The notes: generated by a model not told the origin, from the letters alone. A stretch of DNA of 10,504 nucleotides from Candidatus Heimdallarchaeota archaeon AB_125 (GCA_001940755.1 MEHH01000072.1:1-10504), one strand, 5' to 3'. Positions 1 to 6,313 are shown, numbered from the stretch's first letter. Program-made: numbers and translations.

Positions 1-1076
1 CAATTAGAGCTAAAATCAATGCTCCTGCATTACTTGAGAAGTACTTATCTGATCAAGGCTTCTTTCCAATTAACAGAGATAAAACGAATACTTTGGTTGA
101 TTTTGTGAAAGGTTCTAATAGAGAAGCTCTAAGAGGAAGAAAGCCAAAATTCATCATTAGCATTTTTGGAAACATATGTGATGTTTACCAACCTGTAGAA
201 GATGAGCTTCTCATTACAAGGCAGATTCTTCAGATTGCATATGATTATGGTTTTCCAGTAAGAATTCTAACGAAGAATATTCTTGTCATGAGAGATTTGG
301 ATTTAATAAGGAAAATCAATCGAGATTCTTTCGCTCGAGTAGCATTTACAATTACTCTTTCAAATCCAAAGGATCAGCTCATTTTTGAACCAAATGCAAG
401 CTCAACAGATGAACGATTTGTAGCCTTAAAGCAATTACGAGAAGAAGGAATTCCAGCTGGAGTATACATTACTCCAGTAATTCCCATTATAGGTGATACT
501 GAAAAGAATCTTAACAATTTATTTCTGAGACTCAAACAATCAAATACTGAATTTGTCATCACTGGAGGATTAACCCTTAAACCTGGTAGAAACAAAGATG
601 ATTTCTTGAAGACTATTAATCAATATTATCCTGAACAACATGATAGATTTCTTGAGATCTATGGAAATGATTCTGAGTATGGCCATCCTGATATGGAAAA
701 GTGGGATAAATACAATATTCCAAATCCAATAAAGAAAGGATTTCAGTTGAGTAAAGAATACGGGCTAACATTCTATGAACCGAGATATATTCCTGAAGGA
801 ACAATAAGAGCTAATCTTGAAATAGCAACAATCCTATCAAGAATTGCATTTCTTATGGGGGAGATCTATGAAGAATCTTGGCAAAAAGCTTACCAATTAA
901 GAGAAACCGCACTGGAACTTGAATCCTTCCAAAGAGATATCTCTACAATATCGATGGATGAACTCCTTTCTCTGCCGTTTGAAAAGCATGTTTTTCGACA
1001 TATTATTGAGATTCTTCAAACTGGTAATAGTAGCTATTTGCACAAAAAAGGAGACAATTCACAATTATTTGTGTAA
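1..1076 (+). CDS. Radical SAM protein, SPL-like (DNA repair photolyase-related) family, 5' end missing
   Basis: The reading frame is open from the left edge (codons in phase from base 3), so the gene begins outside the window; a TTG at 93 lies inside it and is not the start. The protein has the layout of the COG1533 radical SAM family related to spore photoproduct lyase. An N-A-P-x-L-L segment near the left edge is followed by FGNICDVYQPVE, then LTKNILVMRDLDLI, then FEPNASSTDERFVALKQLR and an EEGIPAGVYITPVIP strand. These are family landmarks in the right order. The CxxxCxxC cluster motif that binds the 4Fe-4S cluster and SAM would be upstream, out of view, so activity cannot be judged. The true substrate of most members is unknown; lesion repair is only one possibility. 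The gene ends 80 bases before the next one, which has its own promoter-like box. Confidence 0.82.
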   Translation, partial: IRAKINAPALLEKYLSDQGFFPINRDKTNTLVDFVKGSNREALRGRKPKFIISIFGNICDVYQPVEDELLITRQILQIAYDYGFPVRILTKNILVMRDLDLIRKINRDSFARVAFTITLSNPKDQLIFEPNASSTDERFVALKQLREEGIPAGVYITPVIPIIGDTEKNLNNLFLRLKQSNTEFVITGGLTLKPGRNKDDFLKTINQYYPEQHDRFLEIYGNDSEYGHPDMEKWDKYNIPNPIKKGFQLSKEYGLTFYEPRYIPEGTIRANLEIATILSRIAFLMGEIYEESWQKAYQLRETALELESFQRDISTISMDELLSLPFEKHVFRHIIEILQTGNSSYLHKKGDNSQLFV

Positions 1077-1083
1077 AAATGAT

Positions 1084-1109
1084 GAAGTTTTCTTAAAAAA
1101 TACAACTTC
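1084..1109. repeat. Small inverted repeat after the radical SAM gene
   Basis: GAAGTT at 1084-1089 is the exact reverse complement of AACTTC at 1104-1109, with a 14-base A/T-rich loop. It lies 8 bases after the stop codon and includes a short T run, so it could form a weak hairpin at the transcript end. Six-base arms in AT-rich DNA arise easily by chance. Confidence 0.2.
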
Positions 1110-1120
1110 CTTGCGATAAA

Positions 1121-1129
1121 TTTTAAATA
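1121..1129 (+). promoter_or_regulatory. TATA-like box for the gene at 1157
   Basis: TTTTAAATA is centred about 32 bases before the ATG at 1157. Archaeal transcription usually starts about 25 bases after the TATA centre, which would leave a leader of only a few bases. This supports 1157 rather than the upstream in-frame TTG codons as the start. Confidence 0.45.
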
Positions 1130-1156
1130 AAGAATGTGTAATTGTTCTTGAGTTTA

Positions 1157-2020
1157 ATGAGTGAATTGGACAAACTTAAAGATACTGTTCCTGATGTTGT
1201 CTCCGGATTCGTTCGCTACGCAGAGTATAACGCGATTCCCGAAACACTTCCAATAAAGAATAAAGATATTCTTCTTCCTCTGTTAAAGAGATTGAAAGAA
1301 GCTGGATCTAATGGATGTTTATTCTATTTATATGATGAAGATATGGTTAGTTTTCTTAATACATTACATTCTGAGATCGCTGATTTTCCTATAATGCTTA
1401 TTGTTCGGTTTGGTGATGTTAGTAAGATAACAGCTTTGCTGGAAGCTTTAGAATTTGAACCTTTTGTGATTTTTCTGGATTATTCTATTTCAGATCAAAG
1501 AGATAATGAGATTGTACTTAAATATTCTAATGCTGTTTCAAAATTTACTCAACATGTTGGTATTTTTAGTATTGAACCCATAGGAACTGTTTCATTTTTT
1601 ATTACTGCAAATCCAAATATCAAAATCTATCTTACTCCTTTCAATATGTTAGGATTTGGTGTTCAAAATAGAAGTCTATTAGAGATGATAGTTAATTCTT
1701 CAGAAAATGTCTATATAACAATGAATCCATTAGCTCAAGGTAGGGTTAAATCTCGTCAAGCATTTGATTATATAACTACTCACAGAATTCATGGTGCTTT
1801 AATAGAGATTGGAGATGTAGATCTCAATCTTGAAACAGTGAAATTTGCTAAATACTTCTTTGAAACACATGATTTCTTACAAATTGCACTTGAGTTTGAA
1901 GTTCATTCTGAAGTTTGTGATACATGCGGATTAGGGATGTATAGATACTATCCTCCAACTGGGGGAAGTTGGTTCTATTGTCCACAATGTCAGGCTAAAA
2001 AAGAAATTCCTAAAGGGTAA
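1157..2020 (+). CDS. Unrecognised protein, possible TIM-barrel-like, with C-terminal zinc ribbon
   Basis: The product is 287 residues from ATG 1157; the frame also contains TTG codons at 1142 and 1148, rejected because the ATG sits at leaderless distance from a TATA-like box. The C-terminus carries a clear zinc ribbon: C254-x2-C257, a 17-residue loop ending in GGSWFYC, then C275-x2-C278. The preceding part alternates predicted strands and helices. Phrases such as TPFNMLGFGVQ and YITMNPLAQGRVKSRQAF resemble C-terminal strands of TIM-barrel proteins in which a conserved strand is followed by 'PLAxGR' and an allowed-site helix. I infer a barrel fold from this look only. No catalytic residues are recognised. 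The RING-like gene starts 13 bases downstream on the same strand, so the two are probably co-transcribed, and both end or begin in zinc-binding modules. Function unknown. Confidence 0.75.
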   Translation: MSELDKLKDTVPDVVSGFVRYAEYNAIPETLPIKNKDILLPLLKRLKEAGSNGCLFYLYDEDMVSFLNTLHSEIADFPIMLIVRFGDVSKITALLEALEFEPFVIFLDYSISDQRDNEIVLKYSNAVSKFTQHVGIFSIEPIGTVSFFITANPNIKIYLTPFNMLGFGVQNRSLLEMIVNSSENVYITMNPLAQGRVKSRQAFDYITTHRIHGALIEIGDVDLNLETVKFAKYFFETHDFLQIALEFEVHSEVCDTCGLGMYRYYPPTGGSWFYCPQCQAKKEIPKG

Positions 2021-2022
2021 GT

Positions 2023-2028
2023 AGGTGG
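2023..2028 (+). promoter_or_regulatory. Shine-Dalgarno site deciding the ATT start at 2034
   Basis: AGGTGG begins three bases after the upstream stop codon. Its AGGTG part is complementary to the conserved 3' end of 16S rRNA. It lies 5 bases before ATT 2034, a normal spacing, and has no ATG, GTG or TTG codon in usable position after it in the frame of the zinc protein. Confidence 0.5.
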
Positions 2029-2033
2029 TTTAA

Positions 2034-2615
2034 ATTATAGTTTGTCCCTTCTGTACAAAGGAGATTCCTGACATAAGTTTTTTTTGTTCTTATTGTGGGA
2101 AACGTTTACGTAATGAAACAGAAGAAAACGAATTGAATGTTTCCGAAAGAGTTGTAACCAGTATTCAAAAATCTCTTATTGGTCTGAAGCTACAGACTTC
2201 TAAATTTCTGTCTAAATTGGAACAGAAAGTTGAAAACTCTCAATCTATGTCATTTGTTAACAAACAACGTGTATTGAATTTACTTAATCAGTTCCAAGGC
2301 AAGGATAAAACTGAGATTGCAGAGGAAGCACCTGAGATTTCTGAATGGGCAGCATATGTAGAAGAAGCTATATCAGGAGATAAATGCATTATATGTTTAC
2401 AAGATTTTCGATCAGATGAACAGAAAGAAACAAAAGTCATCTTATGTCCAGAATGTAACTATGCAGGTCACGTAAAACATTTCTTAGATTGGCTTGATAA
2501 GAAGAAATTATGCCCTATGTGTAGATCTGAACTTGATAAGAAAAGGTTGTTACGAGGTATTCTTACTGCAAAAGAGGAAAAATTGGTTTTTACAAGTTGG
2601 GAACAGAATAACTAA
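2034..2615 (+). CDS. Zinc-ribbon / RING-like finger protein, apparent ATT start
   Basis: A conventional start would be TTG 2133 (160 residues), but the same frame stays open back to a TAA at 2031 and encodes a textbook N-terminal zinc ribbon: C4-P-F-C7, ten residues, C18-S-Y-C21-G. Starting at ATT 2034 gives 193 residues beginning M-I-V-C-P-F-C, behind a Shine-Dalgarno site. Residues about 35-110 are helical and charged, perhaps coiled coil. The C-terminal part has C118-x2-C121-x16-C138-x2-C141-x4-H146-x2-H149-x10-C160-x2-C163, with hydrophobic FLDWL before the last pair and PMCR at its end, as in RING fingers. Eight ligands in this order can hold two zinc ions in a cross-brace. RING domains usually recruit E2 enzymes for ubiquitin-like transfer; that role is inferred here, and no ubiquitin, E1 or E2 gene is in the window. 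The gene ends 3 bases from the stop of the opposing pyrF-like gene. Confidence 0.72.
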   Translation: MIVCPFCTKEIPDISFFCSYCGKRLRNETEENELNVSERVVTSIQKSLIGLKLQTSKFLSKLEQKVENSQSMSFVNKQRVLNLLNQFQGKDKTEIAEEAPEISEWAAYVEEAISGDKCIICLQDFRSDEQKETKVILCPECNYAGHVKHFLDWLDKKKLCPMCRSELDKKRLLRGILTAKEEKLVFTSWEQNN

Positions 2616-2618
2616 ATC

Positions 2619-3434
2619 CTACTGTTTAGATCTTCTTTCTTCCATTTCATTTCTGAATCCATTGAGAAGTAATTTGTATTCTTCTGCTTTGTTTGCAACA
2701 TCATCAGAATAAATAATAGGTCCAGAAACAGAAATCATAGATTTACTATCATAATGGTAGATTGCACTTTTTACAATTAGATGCTGTTTTCCATATAGTG
2801 GAACCATCGCTAATACATTATCACCAATACGTTCTCTTATTCTTCCTATATCTTTAGAATCTATGTGTTCAGAATTTCCAATCCAAAAACCATCAACTCG
2901 TGCTTTCTTACATCTCTCTGCAATATAAAGATAGATAGGCTTATCCTCAAGCTGTGCGATTTTGTAAAAAATAGCCTCCGGATTTGAAAGAATTGTCAAA
3001 ACGATTATTCCAAGATTCTTTTGATGAGCAAGAAGAGAAGCTTGTTCAATGTTTACTCCAAATGGTGAAAAAGTAAATGCATCAAATCCTTCTTCTTTAA
3101 ACCAGAAAATAGCTGATTCATTGGAAGTATCGATGTCACTTAATTTATGATCAATTATTGATACCATATCATTTTGATGTATAAGAATATTGAGAGACCT
3201 AATTTCATCTGCTGTTAGACCAATTAAGAATTGTCTATTCATTTTTATTGCAGATGTATGTGGAGCTACATCCAGGATTATATTTCTCATAAAAGAAAGT
3301 CTATCATCATCTTTCATTGTAACTTTACTTCTTTGTGAAGGTAAGGCAGGATCTAAACCAACACATAAGATGCTATTCTTTAGAGAAACAATCCTCTGAT
3401 ATCTCTGAAGGAATGAATTTGATGATATATCCAT
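2619..3434 (-). CDS. pyrF: Orotidine 5'-phosphate decarboxylase-like protein (PyrF, type 2 like)
   Basis: PyrF removes CO2 from OMP to give UMP in the last step of pyrimidine synthesis. The 271-residue product keeps the barrel's catalytic set: D28 in LCVGLDP, K64 in AIKMNRQF, and the D95-x-K97-x2-D100 signature in IIDHKLSDID. The GFDAFTFSPFG strand and the LTILSNPEA strand match the type 2 (Mycobacterium-like) layout. Odd features lie in the phosphate end: where PGxGAQGG is expected the protein has P212-L-Y-G-K-Q217-H-L, and where a Ser-Arg or Gly-Ile-Arg is expected it has S237-G-P-I-I. The Asn of the usual NPY motif is Ser123. It may be a divergent PyrF or a paralog acting on a different ligand. 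ATG 3434 sits about 25 bases after a TATA-like box. It is divergent to the HTH-PRTase gene. Confidence 0.78.
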   Translation of the reverse strand: MDISSNSFLQRYQRIVSLKNSILCVGLDPALPSQRSKVTMKDDDRLSFMRNIILDVAPHTSAIKMNRQFLIGLTADEIRSLNILIHQNDMVSIIDHKLSDIDTSNESAIFWFKEEGFDAFTFSPFGVNIEQASLLAHQKNLGIIVLTILSNPEAIFYKIAQLEDKPIYLYIAERCKKARVDGFWIGNSEHIDSKDIGRIRERIGDNVLAMVPLYGKQHLIVKSAIYHYDSKSMISVSGPIIYSDDVANKAEEYKLLLNGFRNEMEERRSKQ

Positions 3435-3454
3435 AAAATTTGATTCTTGTGATG

Positions 3455-3463
3455 ATATTTAAC
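3455..3463 (-). promoter_or_regulatory. TATA-like box for the pyrF-like gene
   Basis: On the minus strand this reads GTTAAATAT and its centre lies about 25 bases upstream of ATG 3434, so the mRNA would be leaderless. No Shine-Dalgarno site is seen before this ATG, in agreement. Confidence 0.45.
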
Positions 3464-3471
3464 AATTTGTT
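3461..3471. promoter_or_regulatory. Candidate operator palindrome between divergent genes
   Basis: AACAATTTGTT is a perfect inverted repeat with five-base arms around one central base. It overlaps the upstream edge of the pyrF TATA-like box, in the 93-base gap between pyrF and the HTH-PRTase gene, where a regulator binding both promoters would be expected. A related AACAATGTTTGT occurs at 6247-6258. Both could be chance in AT-rich DNA. Confidence 0.2.
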
Positions 3472-3495
3472 TAGCAGAAAGCATGTAATAGCAAG

Positions 3496-3505
3496 AAAAA
3501 TATAG
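3496..3505 (+). promoter_or_regulatory. TATA-like box for the HTH-PRTase gene
   Basis: AAAAATATAG is centred about 27 bases before ATG 3528, the distance expected for a leaderless archaeal transcript. It argues for ATG 3528 over the in-frame TTG at 3519. Confidence 0.45.
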
Positions 3506-3527
3506 TAGTATCTCTGATTTGTTCCAG

Positions 3528-4298
3528 ATGAGTTCTGCAGATAGTTATATTGATGCACAAGAGAAATTGATGACTTTAAATCTTCTTCAGATCGCTTTTA
3601 AGGAATTTGAAACCTATGATAGTATGCGATTGGCACTTCAGCGAAATGGTGTAGAAGTTTCTATAGCTAATCTGTCCAGATATATTTATGGGAAAGCTAT
3701 ACCTAAATCCAAACTTAAAGATGAACTTCTTCGAGCAATTACTCAGGATGCTAAGTTCAGTTTATCTATCAAGAAACTTATTGAAAACCTTGTAAAACAT
3801 TATGTTGATGATTTTAACAATGTTAGACTTTCCATTCTTCCCTTACTTAATGATTCTAAAACAATGAAGGCAATTTCATTCCTATTAATCTACAAAGAAA
3901 TTGTTCCAAGAGATATTGATAAAATTATCACAATTGAAGGCGATGGAGTACCATTTGCAATGACTTTGGCACATATTCTTAATATTGATTGTTTAGTTGC
4001 TAGAAGACTGAAACCTTTGGGTATAGATGATTTTATCACTTCAGAAATCCAAAAAGCAACTCAAGGAAGGATTGAATCTATAGGTATCTCTGAAAAATCC
4101 ATTCAAAATCAAGAAAAATTACTAGTTGTTGATGATGTAATAAAATCAGGAGCAACTCACTCTGCTCTTATTGAACTTGTAAAGAAATGTAATGCAGAAC
4201 CAGTAAAATTGGTATTTTTGACAGGTATCGGATCTCATTGGGAACAACAAAAAGAATTGAGTGACATAGAACTTAATATCCTGAAAATATATTATTAG
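3528..4298 (+). CDS. HTH-domain phosphoribosyltransferase-like transcriptional regulator (PyrE/PurR/GfcR-like)
   Basis: The product is 256 residues from ATG 3528. Residues about 15-80 form a helix-turn-helix of the XRE-like kind, with NLSRYIYGKAIP as the recognition region. Residues about 110-245 are a type I phosphoribosyltransferase fold. The PRPP-binding motif is LLVVDDVIKSGAT (D202-D203, G208-A-T210), and IEGDGVPFA (136-144) is the expected pyrophosphate-side loop. RR159-160 and the stretch GRIESIGISEKS resemble Bacillus PurR and the archaeal PyrE-like regulators such as GfcR, rather than catalytic OPRT. This architecture usually means a DNA-binding regulator that senses PRPP or a nucleotide. 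It is divergently transcribed from pyrF and faces the pyrDK operon, so pyrimidine gene control is a fair inference. Residual OPRT activity cannot be excluded, and no other pyrE is visible. Confidence 0.8.
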   Translation: MSSADSYIDAQEKLMTLNLLQIAFKEFETYDSMRLALQRNGVEVSIANLSRYIYGKAIPKSKLKDELLRAITQDAKFSLSIKKLIENLVKHYVDDFNNVRLSILPLLNDSKTMKAISFLLIYKEIVPRDIDKIITIEGDGVPFAMTLAHILNIDCLVARRLKPLGIDDFITSEIQKATQGRIESIGISEKSIQNQEKLLVVDDVIKSGATHSALIELVKKCNAEPVKLVFLTGIGSHWEQQKELSDIELNILKIYY

Positions 4299-4367
4299 AA
4301 ATCTGGCTCAACTGATTTTGAGTTATGAATTATCTATCACGAAATATTCTTGAAACATGGTTATTTC

Positions 4368-5219
4368 CTATAACTTCTTCTTCTCACCTGTATCAAGTCT
4401 CTCATATACACCAAAATCACTTATTTTCTCAAGTTTCTCAGTATTAAATATAGGTCCATCCACGCAGATTCTCCATCCAGTAGGATCCACAGCACAATTT
4501 GCGCATGCACCAAACCCACATCTCATATACCGACCAGCTAGGCTCATTTGCATATCTATCACTTTTGGATATTTTTTCCCTAAATCAAAAATAAACTTCA
4601 TCATTCTTTCTGGACCAGCAGCGTAAATAACTGAAGGAGTTTTTGTCTTCTGAAGGAATTCTTCTAGAGCAACAGTTGGAAAACCTTGGTAGCCAAACGA
4701 ACCATCATCAGTGCAAACATGAAAAGTAATTTCTCCCTGATCATGCAACTCCTGTAACCACTTGAGATACATTAGCCTGTTTTTAGTCCTTGCTCCCTCA
4801 AAAACATGTATATCTTGCTTTTTCTCACTTTTCATTAGCGTTTCAATTAACATCTTCAGGGGAACAACCCCAAACCCTCCTCCTATCAATAAATGATTAA
4901 CATCTTCAGGAGGAGTGAAAGGTTTTCCATAAAATCCTCTTATTCCTACAAAATCACCAACTTCTTTTCTATGCATAGCTTCTGTTCCTTCCCCCATTCT
5001 AGCTATTCCTACTTCTAATATGTTATTCTCCAATCCGGCTATACCCACAGGATATTCATCCTCGCCTGGTATCCATAACATTATGAATTGACCAGGTTTT
5101 GCACCTTGAACCTTAACTGGCAATTGTAATTTAAACGAAAAGGTTTCGAAGCATTCTTCCCATTTGTCAACTATTTTGCACATTAATGGTTTATCATTTG
5201 CCAAAGTTTGTTTAGTCAT
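4368..5219 (-). CDS. pyrK: Dihydroorotate dehydrogenase electron-transfer subunit-like protein (PyrK)
   Basis: PyrK carries electrons from the FMN of PyrD to NAD+ through a 2Fe-2S cluster and FAD. The 283-residue protein has the ferredoxin-reductase order: an N-terminal FAD barrel (about 10-105) with KPGQFIMLWIPGEDEYP, a nucleotide-binding domain opening with LLIGGGFGVVPL (111-121), and a C-terminal cluster loop C234-x4-C239-x2-C242-x9-C252 followed by VDGPIF, which is diagnostic for PyrK. The usual Arg/Lys-Pro-x-Ser FAD motif reads Y56-P-V-G, a departure. ATG 5219 overlaps the pyrD stop as ATGA, so translation is likely coupled. The GGGGGAG site just before it serves as ribosome binding site. 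PyrK needs a matching PyrD, which is the gene immediately upstream. Confidence 0.9.
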   Translation of the reverse strand: MTKQTLANDKPLMCKIVDKWEECFETFSFKLQLPVKVQGAKPGQFIMLWIPGEDEYPVGIAGLENNILEVGIARMGEGTEAMHRKEVGDFVGIRGFYGKPFTPPEDVNHLLIGGGFGVVPLKMLIETLMKSEKKQDIHVFEGARTKNRLMYLKWLQELHDQGEITFHVCTDDGSFGYQGFPTVALEEFLQKTKTPSVIYAAGPERMMKFIFDLGKKYPKVIDMQMSLAGRYMRCGFGACANCAVDPTGWRICVDGPIFNTEKLEKISDFGVYERLDTGEKKKL

Positions 5220-6136
5220 TTGTGAGCTCCCCCTGTTATTTCACTAATTGAGCTGAATTTATGCTCTTCCATATACTTCTTTACTTTCATTTGAAAGAAC
5301 CTTACCATATTTTCTGGATAAGCAACACCAAGTGATGTCCCTATTTCTACAGCTGTTGCACCAGCCAGAAGATATTCTATAATGTCTTCACCTCTATAAA
5401 TCCCTCCTACACCAATTATTGGTATTTCTTCATCAAAATGCTCGTAGAGATCATAAACAGATCTGATTCCTACTGGTTTGAGAGCTGCTCCTGATAAACC
5501 TCCTCTCTTGTTTCCTAAAATAGGTTGTTTGGTTTGGATATCTATTACCATAGCTTTCAAAGTATCTACTGCTACCAAGGCATCACAACCTCCTCTGACT
5601 GCAGATGAAGCAATTTCAACTATATTACTTACATTAGGGGTAAGTTTCACCCATAGAGGAACTGTAGTATTAGTTCGCAACTCTTTAACAATTTCAAATA
5701 CTAAATCTGGATCAGTACTTATCTGTGCTCGATCCTTCTTTGAACTTGAACAACTAAAATTTAGTTCAAAAGCTTGTATTGGAAGATCTGTTAGTCCATT
5801 TAAGACTTCTTTAAATTCTTCCATACTCTCTCCAAATATAGAAACTATTGTTGGAACAGAGCTCTCTAGCAGTTTTTCCAAATCTTCTCGAAACACTTGA
5901 AAACCTGGATTTGCCAATCCAATTGAGCTAATAACACTTCGAATCTCATTCAATGCGAAAATACTTGGATTTGTATTTCCGGAACTAGGATTAATCCCTA
6001 TACTTTTAGTTACAACTGCCCCTAAACCTGCTTCATATGCTCTCTTCAGGGTTGAATACGATGTACCCAAAACTCCGGAAGCAAGTATCATAGGATTTCT
6101 AAGAGTTAAACTCCCTATTTTAGTTGCTAAACTCAT
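5216..6136 (-). CDS. pyrD: Dihydroorotate dehydrogenase-like catalytic subunit (class 1B PyrD type)
   Basis: Class 1B PyrD oxidises dihydroorotate to orotate with FMN and hands electrons to PyrK. The protein is 306 residues from ATG 6136; an in-frame TTG two codons earlier is less likely, because the ATG lies at leaderless distance from a TATA-like box. FMN-site landmarks are all present: ASGVLG (19-24), TKSIGINP (K44), VKLTPN (K164), GGLSGAALKP (212-221), VGGI (243-246), and GATAVEIGTS (259-268). The catalytic base Cys129 is present in ELNFSC. Unusual are the orotate contacts. The Asn of 'N-x-M-G-L' is Ser70 (SSIGL), the residue after 'S-C-P' is Ser131 with Pro also lost (SCSS), and the 'I-N-T' Asn is Asp191 (VDT). 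Only Asn126 of the four remains. This could mean an altered substrate. It is first gene of the pyrDK operon. Confidence 0.85.
   Translation of the reverse strand: MSLATKIGSLTLRNPMILASGVLGTSYSTLKRAYEAGLGAVVTKSIGINPSSGNTNPSIFALNEIRSVISSIGLANPGFQVFREDLEKLLESSVPTIVSIFGESMEEFKEVLNGLTDLPIQAFELNFSCSSSKKDRAQISTDPDLVFEIVKELRTNTTVPLWVKLTPNVSNIVEIASSAVRGGCDALVAVDTLKAMVIDIQTKQPILGNKRGGLSGAALKPVGIRSVYDLYEHFDEEIPIIGVGGIYRGEDIIEYLLAGATAVEIGTSLGVAYPENMVRFFQMKVKKYMEEHKFSSISEITGGAHK
5227..5234 (-). promoter_or_regulatory. Ribosome binding site of pyrK inside pyrD
   Basis: On the minus strand AGGGGGAG lies about 7 bases before ATG 5219, within the last codons of pyrD. Being an internal operon gene, pyrK uses a Shine-Dalgarno site, unlike the leading genes nearby. 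Confidence 0.5.
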
Positions 6137-6160
6137 ATACAAACAAAGTAATCATTCTTG

Positions 6161-6170
6161 AAAAGCTTTA
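6161..6170 (-). promoter_or_regulatory. TATA-like box for the pyrDK operon
   Basis: Minus-strand TAAAGCTTTT is centred about 29 bases upstream of ATG 6136, predicting a start site within a few bases of the codon. The 183-base gap between pyrD and the phosphoesterase gene holds the two divergent promoters and no gene. Confidence 0.35.
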
Positions 6171-6277
6171 CTACTTATCAAAATAATCATTCCAATAACA
6201 TAAATTATATTAACTTACCAATTAATGCTGTTCAGAGATATTATGTAACAATGTTTGTGATATTTCTTTAAGTAGAA

Positions 6278-6286
6278 CTTAAAAAG
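6278..6286 (+). promoter_or_regulatory. TATA-like box for the phosphoesterase gene
   Basis: CTTAAAAAG is followed about 26 bases later by a predicted start at about 6308, which would leave a short leader containing the GAGGT ribosome binding site. Confidence 0.35.
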
Positions 6287-6308
6287 AGAATAAATCTTTA
6301 ATTATTAA

Positions 6309-6313
6309 GAGGT
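6309..6313 (+). promoter_or_regulatory. Shine-Dalgarno site deciding the TTG start at 6320
   Basis: GAGGT lies 6 bases before TTG 6320. The resulting protein begins M-P-K-I-A-V-I-S-D-I-H, the normal start of this phosphoesterase family, so the TTG start is well supported. Confidence 0.6.

Noticed and set aside
93..95. TTG as start of the radical SAM gene
   Set aside because: The frame continues upstream to the window edge and that upstream part matches the family (N-A-P-x-L-L segment), so the gene is cut by the window, not started here.
374..804. Minus-strand open frames opposite the radical SAM gene
   Set aside because: Both are antisense to conserved family motifs on the plus strand and have no promoter or ribosome site.
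2133..2135. TTG as start of the RING-like protein
   Set aside because: It would discard a perfect in-frame zinc ribbon, and no ribosome site precedes it at normal spacing. Kept only as the fallback if ATT is not used.
4307..4322. CTCAA-6-TTGAG hairpin between the HTH-PRTase gene and pyrK as terminator
   Set aside because: Five-base arms with no following T run on either strand; archaeal terminators rely on T runs, so this is not convincing.
5478..5900. 140-residue open frame on the plus strand
   Set aside because: It lies wholly antisense to the well-supported pyrD-like gene and its translation shows no domain; it is a shadow of that gene's codon pattern.
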